Positions 33,376 through 41,582 of a stretch of 64,000 bases of DNA are shown here, one piece after another; within the stretch, counting starts at the first letter, position 1, and each line of letters begins with the position of its first letter. The notes below the pieces were generated by a model. It was not told the origin of the DNA. It made no database searches and saw nothing but the letters and a program-made list of their open reading frames with translations. The stretch lies in assembly GCF_013407835.1 (NCBI RefSeq), contig NZ_JACCBI010000001.1, positions 2,356,001 through 2,420,000 on the forward strand. The letters are read 5' to 3'. The position numbers were made by a program, and so were the translations under genes. The DNA is from Agromyces atrinae. Its GTDB lineage: Bacteria; Actinomycetota; Actinomycetes; Actinomycetales; Microbacteriaceae.

Positions 33376-34779
33376 TCAGTGGTGGAAGTGCGAGTGCGCG
33401 ACGTCGGGCAGCGGCGTCGTGAGCGCGTTCAGGTACTCGACCTCACCCTTGATGTCAGACAGCAGTGCCGAAGCGAGGTCACGGCTGAGCCCGACCTTGA
33501 CGACGATGCGCTGCAGGATGACATCGGACATGTCGTCGGCCATCGGGTACGCCGGCACGAGCCAACCCTTCATGCGCAGGCGGTCGGCGAGGTCGTAGAG
33601 GCTCCACGTCTGGGTGTAGCCGTCCTTCAGCACCCACGCGAACACGGGGATCGTGTCGCCCTTGCTCACGAGCTCGAACGGACCGATCTTCGCGATCTCG
33701 CTCGAGAGGTACGTGGCGACGTCGATCGAGTTCTGCTGCACCTCGCGGTAGCCCTCGAAGCCGAGACGGAGGAACTGGTAGTACTGCAGCAGCACCTGCG
33801 CGCCCGGGCGCGAGAAGTTCAGCGCGAGGGTCGGCATGTCGCCGCCGAGGTAGCTGACGTGGAAGATCATGCTCTCGGGCAGTACCGCGGTGTTGCGCCA
33901 GACGACCCAGCCCACGCCGGGGTACACGAGACCGTACTTGTGGCCCGACGTCGAGATCGAGTTGACGCGATCGAGCTGGAAGTCCCACACGAGGTCGGGC
34001 TGGCAGAACGGGGCGACCATCGCACCCGATGCGCCGTCGATGTGGATCTTCACATCGAGCCCGGTCTTCTCCTGGATCTCGTCGAGCTTCTTCGAGATCG
34101 CGACGGCGTCGTCGTAGAGGCCCGTGAAGGTCTGGCCGAGGATCGCGACGACACCGATCGTGTTCTCGTCGACGTAGTCCTCGAGGTTGTAGCCGTCGAG
34201 GATGATGTGGTCGGGGCTCACCGGCACGTACCGCGCCTCGATGTCCCAGTAGTTGCAGAACTTCTCCCAGACGACCTGCACGGCCGCCGACATGATGAGG
34301 TTCGGCTTCTCGGTCGACTTGCCCTCGGCGCGGCGCTTCTCCTGCCACAGTCGCTTGAGCGCCAGACCGCCGAGCATGCAGGCCTCCGACGAACCGATCG
34401 TCGAGGTGCCGATGGTGTCGGAGACGTCCGGCACGTTCCACAGATCGGCGAGGATGCGCCAACAGCGGTCCTCGATCGCCGCCGTCGCCGGGTACTCGTC
34501 CTTGTCGATCATGTTCTTGTCGGCGGCTTCGAGGTAGAGCTTCTTAGCCTCGTCGTCCATCCACGTCGACACGAAGGTCGCGAGGTTCAGCCGCGAGTTG
34601 CCGTCGAGGATCGCCTCGTCGTGGACGATCTGGTAGGCCGTCGAGGGCAGGCTCGGGCTCTTCGGAAGGGTGAACTTGTCGAACTCTGTCGCCTCACCGG
34701 GCCGCACGAAGACCGGGTTGATGCTGACGTTGGGGTCGATGTTGGTGCTTTGGCGGGCATTGCTGTTGTTGGTGGTCAC
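33376..34779 (-). CDS. gadB: Glutamate decarboxylase (PLP-dependent)
   Basis: A 467-residue GadA/GadB-type enzyme that converts glutamate to GABA and CO2 with consumption of a cytosolic proton. It has the substrate region IGTSTIGSSEACMLGGLALK, IHIDGASG with the PLP-stacking/pairing Asp, and the PLP lysine Lys281 in SISTSGHKYGLVYPG. The C-terminus ends VAHSHFHH, His-rich like the pH-gating tail of the E. coli enzyme whose penultimate His closes the active site at neutral pH. No GadC Glu/GABA antiporter is encoded nearby. The gene follows an amidohydrolase and leads a row of ion and small-molecule transporters. Confidence 0.96.
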   Translation of the reverse strand: MTTNNSNARQSTNIDPNVSINPVFVRPGEATEFDKFTLPKSPSLPSTAYQIVHDEAILDGNSRLNLATFVSTWMDDEAKKLYLEAADKNMIDKDEYPATAAIEDRCWRILADLWNVPDVSDTIGTSTIGSSEACMLGGLALKRLWQEKRRAEGKSTEKPNLIMSAAVQVVWEKFCNYWDIEARYVPVSPDHIILDGYNLEDYVDENTIGVVAILGQTFTGLYDDAVAISKKLDEIQEKTGLDVKIHIDGASGAMVAPFCQPDLVWDFQLDRVNSISTSGHKYGLVYPGVGWVVWRNTAVLPESMIFHVSYLGGDMPTLALNFSRPGAQVLLQYYQFLRLGFEGYREVQQNSIDVATYLSSEIAKIGPFELVSKGDTIPVFAWVLKDGYTQTWSLYDLADRLRMKGWLVPAYPMADDMSDVILQRIVVKVGLSRDLASALLSDIKGEVEYLNALTTPLPDVAHSHFHH

Positions 34780-34831
34780 TGTCGCTCCTGAAGGTTGGCG
34801 CGGATGGTGGTGTGGATGTCGAGTCGAGATT

Positions 34832-36115
34832 TCACAGCGTGTTCTTGACGACCTGCCCGTTCTTGACGATGAGCTTGAAGTTCACGTCGGGGTCGGCGAT
34901 GAGCGAGAGGTCAGCGATCGGGTCGCCTTCGACGAGGATGACGTCGGCCCATGCACCCTCGGCGAGCACGCCGATCTTGCCGCCACGGTACGTGTTGCGT
35001 TCGCCGGCGAGCTCGAACAGCGCGGCGTTGCCCGAAGTGAGCATCTTGAGCGCGTCGACGTTGCTGTAGAACTCGCTGAGGCGCGCGGCCATGACGCTCT
35101 GACGTGCGGCCGACTGCGGCTCGAGCAGCAGATCGGTGCCCCACGCGGTCTTCACGCCGTACTGCTTCGCCCACTCGTATACCTGCTCGGTGCCGTGGCA
35201 GATCTCGGCGTTCTTGCCGGCGCGCACAGGATCAGGGTAGTGGTGGTCGTCTTCGGCGAAGGGCTGCATCGAGAGCCACGTCTCGGTCTCACCGATGCGG
35301 CGGATCGTCGCTTCGTCGGCGAGGTGACCGTGTTCGATCGACCTGACGCCCGCGTCGATCGCACGGGAGATGCCCGCGGGGGTGTAGACGTGGGTGGCGA
35401 CGTAGGTGCCGTAGTCCGATGCGGCCTCGACGGCGGCCGTGATCTCATCGGGCGTGTACTGCAGCGTGGCGAGCGGGTCGTACATCGATGCCGCGCCGCC
35501 GCCCAGAGTGAGCTTGATCTGGCTCGCCCCCTGACGGAGCTGCTCGCGCACCGCGGCGAGCACACGGGGCACTCCGTCGGCGATGCGCGTGAAGTGGATG
35601 TCCTCGGTGCGGGCGGGCTTGCCGCCGAACTCCTCGGGCACGTCGTAGACGAACGAGAAGTCGGCGTGACCGGACGTCTGCGAGATCATCGCCTGGCTGG
35701 GGAAGATGCGCGGCCCTTCGAACGTGCCGCGGTCGATGAGGCCCTTGATGGGGGCGGTGTCACCGCCCATGTCGCGCACCGTCGTGAAGCCGCGGAGAAG
35801 CATGCGCTTCGCCTCGGCGATGGTGTTGCCGTAGAGGGAGCCTGTGGGTCCCTGCAGGAAGTCGACCATGGTGTTCGCGTTGCCCATGAGGTGCACGTGA
35901 GCGTCCGAGAGGCCCGGCATGAGGAAGCGCCCCTTGCCGTCGATCTCGATGACGCCGTCGGAGGCATCACCGGCGACGGGAGACGAGGAGACAGCGACGA
36001 TGTGCGTGCCCTCGATCAGCACGTCGGCGTTGTCTTGGGTCGCGTCGTTGATTCCATCGAACACGCGGACGTTGCGAATTATCATTCTCTGAGGTGCATG
36101 TGTCCCTGTCGCCAT
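34832..36115 (-). CDS. Metal-dependent amidohydrolase (imidazolonepropionase-like)
   Basis: A member of the amidohydrolase superfamily, about 427 residues from the start used here: N-terminal beta-sandwich (MIIRNVRVFDG), the metal motif MPGLSDAHVHLMG, a metal His in THVYTPAG, the His in SIEHGH and the late Asp in AWGTDL. Such enzymes hydrolyse dipeptides (prolidase-like), imidazolone rings or other amides. The start could also be 36085 (family-typical) or 36148. It precedes gadB by 52 bp; releasing an amino acid such as glutamate from an amide or dipeptide would feed GadB, which is an attractive inference. Confidence 0.88.
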   Translation of the reverse strand: MATGTHAPQRMIIRNVRVFDGINDATQDNADVLIEGTHIVAVSSSPVAGDASDGVIEIDGKGRFLMPGLSDAHVHLMGNANTMVDFLQGPTGSLYGNTIAEAKRMLLRGFTTVRDMGGDTAPIKGLIDRGTFEGPRIFPSQAMISQTSGHADFSFVYDVPEEFGGKPARTEDIHFTRIADGVPRVLAAVREQLRQGASQIKLTLGGGAASMYDPLATLQYTPDEITAAVEAASDYGTYVATHVYTPAGISRAIDAGVRSIEHGHLADEATIRRIGETETWLSMQPFAEDDHHYPDPVRAGKNAEICHGTEQVYEWAKQYGVKTAWGTDLLLEPQSAARQSVMAARLSEFYSNVDALKMLTSGNAALFELAGERNTYRGGKIGVLAEGAWADVILVEGDPIADLSLIADPDVNFKLIVKNGQVVKNTL

Positions 36116-36332
36116 GGCGGCGAGACTATGCCGCCACCTCACCGGCATGGCGCGACGGGGTGAGATTTCGCCCCACCGCTCATCCGCGTGATGACGCCGG
36201 CCATCACCCGTCCCTCACCCCCAGTTCATCCTGTTGGGCAGGCGGCAAGTGTGAGTAGTGTTCGTTTCTGAGCAGCCCGCGAACGGATCGGCGCACCGCT
36301 CGTATCGGCGTTCCAGCGCGAGGAGTAGACAT

Positions 36333-36563
36333 ATGCCGGAAAAGGAAACTACAGCCCAGAAGACGTCGAACGGCAAGGTGGTCGTCGCAATCATTATCGC
36401 CGTCGTCGCGCTCGCCTTCGTCTTCTCGAACGTGGCCCCCGCCACGCTCAAGTTCCTCTTCCTCCAGTTCACGATGCCCGCATGGGGCTGGTTCCTCGCC
36501 GTACTCGTCGCGGGCGTCGTCATCGGATCGCTCTTCCCGTGGTTCCGCCCGCGGAAGAAGTAG
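36333..36563 (+). CDS. LapA-like (DUF1049) small membrane protein
   Basis: A 76-residue protein with two hydrophobic helices (VVVAIIIAVVALAFVFSNV and AWGWFLAVLVAGVVIGSLF) and a basic C-terminus PWFRPRKK, matching the LapA/DUF1049 pattern. The ATG at 36333 follows GAGGAG. It may help lipopolysaccharide assembly in Gram-negatives; in actinobacteria the role is unknown. It precedes the Ntn-hydrolase gene by ten bases and probably shares its transcript. Confidence 0.85.
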   Translation: MPEKETTAQKTSNGKVVVAIIIAVVALAFVFSNVAPATLKFLFLQFTMPAWGWFLAVLVAGVVIGSLFPWFRPRKK

Positions 36564-36573
36564 AGGCGCCCCG

Positions 36574-37575
36574 ATGTGCACCCGAGTGGTGTGGGACGAC
36601 GCCGACGGCGCCGTGATCGTCGGTCGCAACATGGACTATCACCGCGACCTCGGCACCAATCTCTGGTTACTCCCCCGCGGCGTCCGTCGGGATGACGGTG
36701 TGCACGGCGCGCTCATGTGGACGGCACGTTTCGGCAGCATCGTCGCGACCGCCTTCGACATGATCTCGGTCGACGGCCTGAACGAGGCCGGGCTCGCCGG
36801 ACACGTGCTCTGGCTCGCCGAGTCGTCGTACGGCGAACTCGACCCCGCACGGCCCGCACTCAGCCAGGCTGTCTGGCTGCAGTACTTCCTCGACAACTTC
36901 GCGACCGTCGCCGAGGCCGTGGACTGGATCGAGTCGACGCGCGTGCAGGTCGTGCAATTGAGCGACCCCGCAAGCGGCGAGGTTCCGGCGATCCACCTCG
37001 CCCTCGACGATGCGACCGGTGACTCCGCGATCATCGAGTACATCGACGGCGCGCTCGAGGTGCATCACAGTCGCGAGTACCGGGTCATGACCAATTCGCC
37101 GAAGTACGACGAGCAGCTCGCGCTTCTCGCCGAGATCGAGGGCTTCGGCGGCGAGAGGCCACTCCCGGGTACGACTCTCGCGACCGATCGCTTCGCACGC
37201 GCCGCGCACTACGTGCAGCGACTGCCTCAGCCCGAGTCGCAGCTCGCAGCGATCGCGTCGATGTTCAGCGTCATCCGCAACGCCGCTCAGCCGTTCCGGC
37301 TGCCCGACGCCGGCCGCCCCGACTCGTCGCAGACGATCTGGCAGGTCGTCATCGACCTCACCCGACGCCGCTACGTCTTCGAGTCGACGACGCGCCCGAA
37401 CATCGTCTGGATCGACCTCGCCGACGCCGACTTCAGCGAGGGCGCGCCGCAGCTGAAGCTCGACCTCGCGAGCAGTCTCGCCGTCGAGGGCGGCCTGGCG
37501 GGCAACGTCACGGGTCGCTTCGAGGAGCAGGGTGCATTGCGCTTCCTCTCGCTGAGCGACCTGCGCCGACCGTGA
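36574..37575 (+). CDS. Choloylglycine hydrolase-family amidase (Ntn hydrolase)
   Basis: A 333-residue linear-amide C-N hydrolase of the penicillin V acylase/bile salt hydrolase family. The nucleophile is Cys2 (MCTRVVW), exposed after removal of Met1, followed by the conserved Arg/Asp-containing GRNMDYH and later EYRVMTNSP. It has no signal peptide, so it acts in the cytosol. In environmental actinobacteria these enzymes may cleave N-acyl homoserine lactones, N-acyl amino acids or penicillin V. Its stop is eight bases from a LuxR regulator gene, so enzyme and regulator are linked. Confidence 0.9.
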   Translation: MCTRVVWDDADGAVIVGRNMDYHRDLGTNLWLLPRGVRRDDGVHGALMWTARFGSIVATAFDMISVDGLNEAGLAGHVLWLAESSYGELDPARPALSQAVWLQYFLDNFATVAEAVDWIESTRVQVVQLSDPASGEVPAIHLALDDATGDSAIIEYIDGALEVHHSREYRVMTNSPKYDEQLALLAEIEGFGGERPLPGTTLATDRFARAAHYVQRLPQPESQLAAIASMFSVIRNAAQPFRLPDAGRPDSSQTIWQVVIDLTRRRYVFESTTRPNIVWIDLADADFSEGAPQLKLDLASSLAVEGGLAGNVTGRFEEQGALRFLSLSDLRRP

Positions 37576-37582
37576 CGATGAC

Positions 37583-39133
37583 GTGAACCTCACCGATGAC
37601 GACCTCGCCGTCCGAGAGCTCCGCCACGCCGTCGCGACGGGGCGGCCCGACACGATAGCGCACGCCGCGATGGCGAACGTCTGGCCGCTCTACAGCTCGC
37701 ACGTCGATGAGCTGCTGCCGATCGTCGAGGCGCTGCCGTCGTCGGTCCTGGAGCGCTACCCCGTGCTCCGCATCCTGCACCGCATGACGCCCGTGCTCGC
37801 CCGGAATGTGCGACCGTTCAAGCCCCTCGTGCACCCGGATGACGCACGCACGATGACCCCGGACGAGCTCGACATCCTCACCCTGGTGCAGATCATCGGG
37901 TTCCGTTTCAGCGGCGACGTCGCGGCGGCGTTGATCTATGCCCGGCGTCTCGACTCGCGCATCACGCAGACCCCCTCGGCGTCGCGAGAGCGCATCGATG
38001 GGCCGCTCTGGTACTACCACCAGCAGATCGGATCGACGTTGCTCGCCGCGGGTCTGACCTCCGAGGCGATGCGACAGTTCTCGATCTCGCGGCAGCTCGG
38101 GCAGCTCTCGCAGCAGACCGATGCTGAGCGGATGGCGCTCAGCCGCAACGCGCTCGCGCACGCCGTTCGCGGCGGGCTCGACGACGCCGAACGCGCTCTC
38201 ACCGAGGCTCATGCGCATCCGCGCCCGTCGCCGCCTCATGCGAGCGCCATCCTCCTCACCGAGCAGACGACGCGCGCGCTCATCGACGTCGAGCGCATGG
38301 AGCCGGGTGCCGCAGACCTCGTGGCTCGCCTCGAACCGTACGACAGCATCCAGCTCACGTGGCCGTTCGCCCTTCTCGCACGAACTCGCTTCCTCATCGC
38401 CCACCACCGCGCCGATGAGGCCCTCGAAGCGATCCGTCTCGCGAGCGACTCGCACCCCGACCAGCACGGCTCCTTCGCCTCCGACGTCATCAACTCGGCC
38501 TCCATCGACGCTCTGTGGGCAGCGGGGGCGACGACGGCGGCGCACCGCCTGGTCGAGTCGTCCGGCCGTCACGGCCAGCTCACCCACGTCGCGATCATCC
38601 GTCACGCCCTGCTCGAGTCGCGTTTCGACGTCGCCGAGCAGGGCATTCGACGCGCGTCGACCGACCATCTCCTCGGCCCGGGGCAGCGTGCCGAGCTCGT
38701 GCTCCTCTCGGCGTGGTTGCACTCGGCCGCGACCGACACGATCGACCCGCAGGAGGCTCGACACGTGGCACGACTGACACAATCCCGCGGCCTCCGCCGC
38801 GTGCTCGCGACGCTTCCGCTGCGGGTGATCGAGCACATCCGTGAGGGCCTCTCCGACGCCGAGGCCGCCGAGTTCGAGACGGCGATGCACGGTATCTCCT
38901 CGACCGACCGCCCCCCGAACCCGCGGCTCACACCGCGAGAGCTGCGCGTACTCAACTCGCTGTCGGCGATGGCGACGACCGCAGAGATCGCCTCGAGCCT
39001 CCATGTGTCGCCGAACACGATCAAGACGCAGTTGCGCGCGGTGTACCGCAAGCTCGGCTGCTCGACGCGCGAAGACGCGATCATGATCGCGTCGAGGCTG
39101 CACCTGCTCGCCGTCGAGAACGAGGCGACCTGA
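37583..39133 (+). CDS. LuxR-type regulator with TPR-like sensor region (paralogue 1)
   Basis: A 516-residue regulator with a C-terminal LuxR helix-turn-helix (about 450-510; LTPRELRVLNSLS, VSPNTIKTQLRAVYRKLGC). The N-terminal 440 residues are helical repeats resembling the TPR arm of MalT/LAL regulators, but no P-loop ATPase domain is present. The GTG start at 37583 sits 8 bases after the amide hydrolase gene. The same architecture recurs in the genes at 41583 and 43400, with shared blocks such as YDSIQLTWPFALLAR and DGPLWYYHQQIGST. The stop overlaps the ThrE gene (TGATG), so it is in an operon with the hydrolase and two exporters. Confidence 0.88.
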   Translation: MNLTDDDLAVRELRHAVATGRPDTIAHAAMANVWPLYSSHVDELLPIVEALPSSVLERYPVLRILHRMTPVLARNVRPFKPLVHPDDARTMTPDELDILTLVQIIGFRFSGDVAAALIYARRLDSRITQTPSASRERIDGPLWYYHQQIGSTLLAAGLTSEAMRQFSISRQLGQLSQQTDAERMALSRNALAHAVRGGLDDAERALTEAHAHPRPSPPHASAILLTEQTTRALIDVERMEPGAADLVARLEPYDSIQLTWPFALLARTRFLIAHHRADEALEAIRLASDSHPDQHGSFASDVINSASIDALWAAGATTAAHRLVESSGRHGQLTHVAIIRHALLESRFDVAEQGIRRASTDHLLGPGQRAELVLLSAWLHSAATDTIDPQEARHVARLTQSRGLRRVLATLPLRVIEHIREGLSDAEAAEFETAMHGISSTDRPPNPRLTPRELRVLNSLSAMATTAEIASSLHVSPNTIKTQLRAVYRKLGCSTREDAIMIASRLHLLAVENEAT

Positions 39134-40485
39134 TGTCATCGACCGAGGGCGAGGGGACCCCCGCGGCGGGCTTCATCGATCGCGCCCGTGACGCGCTGCA
39201 GGCGCTTCGACCCCGTGCGACACCCGACACGATCGGTGACGACGAAACAGGCATCCTCTCGATGCTCGGCGAACTCGGCGCTTCGCTCCTCGATTCGTCG
39301 CTCGCGACGAGCGACGTGGAGGACACTCTCAATACGCTCGCAGCGCAGTACGGACGCGCCGATCTCCGTGTGTTCGTCCTCCCGACGATCGTGCTCGTCG
39401 AAGACCCGAGCACGTCGCCCGCGCAGACCGCCATCTTCGCGGCAGGTCAATACGCCCTACGCCTCGACCAAGCCGGCGAGGTCGAGCGGCTCGTGCGGCA
39501 CGCCAGGGAACGGACCACGCCACCTGCAGAGGTGGTCGCCTCGCTCAGCACCATTCGTGCCATGCGACCACGGTTCGGCTCCGTGCTCACGGTGACCGGC
39601 TACATGCTGCTCACCGTGGGTTTCGGGATGGTGCTGAACCCGACGGTCACGGCTCTTCCGGTCTACGTCGTGCTCGGCGTCATCGTCGGCTCGATCATGC
39701 TCGTCGGCAATCGTGTCGCAACTCTCTCCCTCATCCTTCCCGTGCTCACCGCGTTCTCGGTCACGCTCCTCATCTCGCTCCTCGTGCGGCCCTGGGTGCA
39801 CGACGACGTACTGCGCCTCGTTGCGCCCTCACTCGTCTCACTGTTACCGGGTCTCACGCTCACGATCGCGGCCGTCGAGCTCACCTCCGGGCAGGTGATG
39901 GCGGGGGCGAGTCGGCTCGTCTACGGCATCGCGCGACTCGGACTCTTGGCCTTCGGCGTCTACGCGGGCATCACGGTCGCAGGCGAGCCTCCCGCGCCGA
40001 CGAGCGCACCCACCCAACTCGGCGCATGGGCCCCGTGGGTCGGCATCGCCCTCGTGAGCGTCGGCTACTACCTCTACTCGGTGGCGCCGCGCCGCTCGCT
40101 CCTCTGGATCCTCTATGCACTCGTCGTGGCCTACTCGGCGCAATTGCTCGGCAACCTGCTCGTCGGCCCCGAACTCTCGGGGCTCATCGGCGCCCTCGTC
40201 GTCATCCCCGCGATCATGCTCGCCGGGCGGGTGAAGGGCTCTCCCTCGACGTCCGTCATGCTGACGTGCGCGTACTGGCTGCTCGTGCCGGGCGCGATGG
40301 GCTTCATCGGTCTGAGCGAAGCGGCGGCGGGAACGGCGGGTGCGTCGGGCACGATCCTCCGCACCTTCGGGTCGCTCACGGCCATCGCGATCGGCATGGT
40401 GCTCGGCGCCGGGCTCAGCCGCGACGTGAGCGCGATCGGTCGCGAGTGGAGACAGACACGAACACGAGGACGGACAGACGGATGA
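39133..40485 (+). CDS. thrE: ThrE-family threonine/serine exporter
   Basis: A 450-residue fused ThrE protein: N-terminal cytosolic/hydrolase-like domain (residues 30-150; LGELGASLLDSSLATSDVEDT), then ten or so membrane helices covering the DUF1212 and DUF3815 parts. In Corynebacterium ThrE exports threonine and serine. The ATG overlaps the LuxR stop and its stop overlaps the AI-2E gene (ATGA at 40482-40485). Substrate by homology; it could export related amino acids or peptides. Confidence 0.9.
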   Translation: MSSTEGEGTPAAGFIDRARDALQALRPRATPDTIGDDETGILSMLGELGASLLDSSLATSDVEDTLNTLAAQYGRADLRVFVLPTIVLVEDPSTSPAQTAIFAAGQYALRLDQAGEVERLVRHARERTTPPAEVVASLSTIRAMRPRFGSVLTVTGYMLLTVGFGMVLNPTVTALPVYVVLGVIVGSIMLVGNRVATLSLILPVLTAFSVTLLISLLVRPWVHDDVLRLVAPSLVSLLPGLTLTIAAVELTSGQVMAGASRLVYGIARLGLLAFGVYAGITVAGEPPAPTSAPTQLGAWAPWVGIALVSVGYYLYSVAPRRSLLWILYALVVAYSAQLLGNLLVGPELSGLIGALVVIPAIMLAGRVKGSPSTSVMLTCAYWLLVPGAMGFIGLSEAAAGTAGASGTILRTFGSLTAIAIGMVLGAGLSRDVSAIGREWRQTRTRGRTDG

Positions 40486-41558
40486 CAGTCGAACAACCCA
40501 CACGCGGAATCCTCGCCGGGCTGAGCCGACCCTTCGCGACGGGATTCATCCTGACGCTCGGCGGTCTGACGGCGATCGGTCTCGGTGTGGCCGTCTCGAG
40601 CCTGTCGACGGTACTCATCTCGATCGCCTTCGCCCTCTTCGTCGCGCTCGGCCTCGACCCCGTCGTCCAGTCGCTCGTGAAGCGCGGCGTCGGCCGTGGC
40701 TGGTCGATCACGATCGTCTTCACCGCGCTCGCCCTCCTCGTCGCAGGGGTCCTGATGCTCGTGCTCCCGACGCTCGTCGGGCAGATCACGCAGTTCGCCA
40801 CCGACATCCCCCACCTCATCGCGAGCTTCCAGAACTCGAGCACGTTCGCCTGGCTGCAGAAGACGTTCGGCACCGACGTCAGCAGCGTCGTCTCCGAGAT
40901 CGAGGCGTACCTCGTGCACCCCGATCGCGTCGCGACACTCGGCCGCGGAGTGCTTCAGGTCGGCGGCACGATCGCTGCGACACTGTCGGGAATCATCATC
41001 GTGCTGGTGCTCAGCCTCTACTTCCTCGCTTCGCTACCGGCCATCACGACGGGATTCACGCGCCTGCTGCCGGCCCGCAACCGCCCGAAGGCCGCCGCCA
41101 TGACCGAAGAGATCACGTCATCGGTCGGCAGCTACCTCGGCGGGATGGTCGTGCTCGCGTTCTGCAATGCGATCGTCGCGCTCGTCCTGCACCTCGCGCT
41201 TGCACTGCCGTTCCCCCTGCTCATGGCGGTCATCGCCTTCTGCATCACTCTCATCCCGCTCGTCGGTTCGGTGCTCTACTGGGGGCTCGCGACGGTCATC
41301 GCGCTCTTCACCGGGCCGCTCGCGGCACTCATTTTCGCCGCCGTCTACCTCCTCTACATGCAGCTCGAGGCATACGTCTTGACACCCAGAGTGATGAGCC
41401 GCGCGATCTCGGTTCCCGGCGCTCTCGTCGTCATCGGCGCCCTCGTCGGCGGCACACTGCTCGGTCTGCTCGGGGCTCTCATCGCCATCCCCGTGACGGC
41501 GTCGGTGCTTCTCATCATCAAGCAGATACTCGTGCCGAAGCAGGACGCGAAGGTGTGA
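40482..41558 (+). CDS. AI-2E (TqsA/PerM) family transporter
   Basis: A 358-residue membrane protein of the AI-2E/PerM family with seven to eight helices. N-terminal GLTAIGLGVAVSSLSTVLISIAFALFVALGLDPVV, an amphipathic middle and the C-terminal motif AYVLTPRVMSRAISVPGALVVIGALVGGTLLGLLGALIAIP are diagnostic. Members export signals or other solutes or act as Na+(Li+)/H+ antiporters. It ends an operon with the amide hydrolase, LuxR and ThrE genes; with an acyl-amide-cleaving enzyme nearby, a signal-related role is conceivable. It is convergent with the second LuxR gene. Confidence 0.9.
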   Translation: MTVEQPTRGILAGLSRPFATGFILTLGGLTAIGLGVAVSSLSTVLISIAFALFVALGLDPVVQSLVKRGVGRGWSITIVFTALALLVAGVLMLVLPTLVGQITQFATDIPHLIASFQNSSTFAWLQKTFGTDVSSVVSEIEAYLVHPDRVATLGRGVLQVGGTIAATLSGIIIVLVLSLYFLASLPAITTGFTRLLPARNRPKAAAMTEEITSSVGSYLGGMVVLAFCNAIVALVLHLALALPFPLLMAVIAFCITLIPLVGSVLYWGLATVIALFTGPLAALIFAAVYLLYMQLEAYVLTPRVMSRAISVPGALVVIGALVGGTLLGLLGALIAIPVTASVLLIIKQILVPKQDAKV

Positions 41559-41582
41559 CGGACCGGTGCCGGGCGAGTCCGA

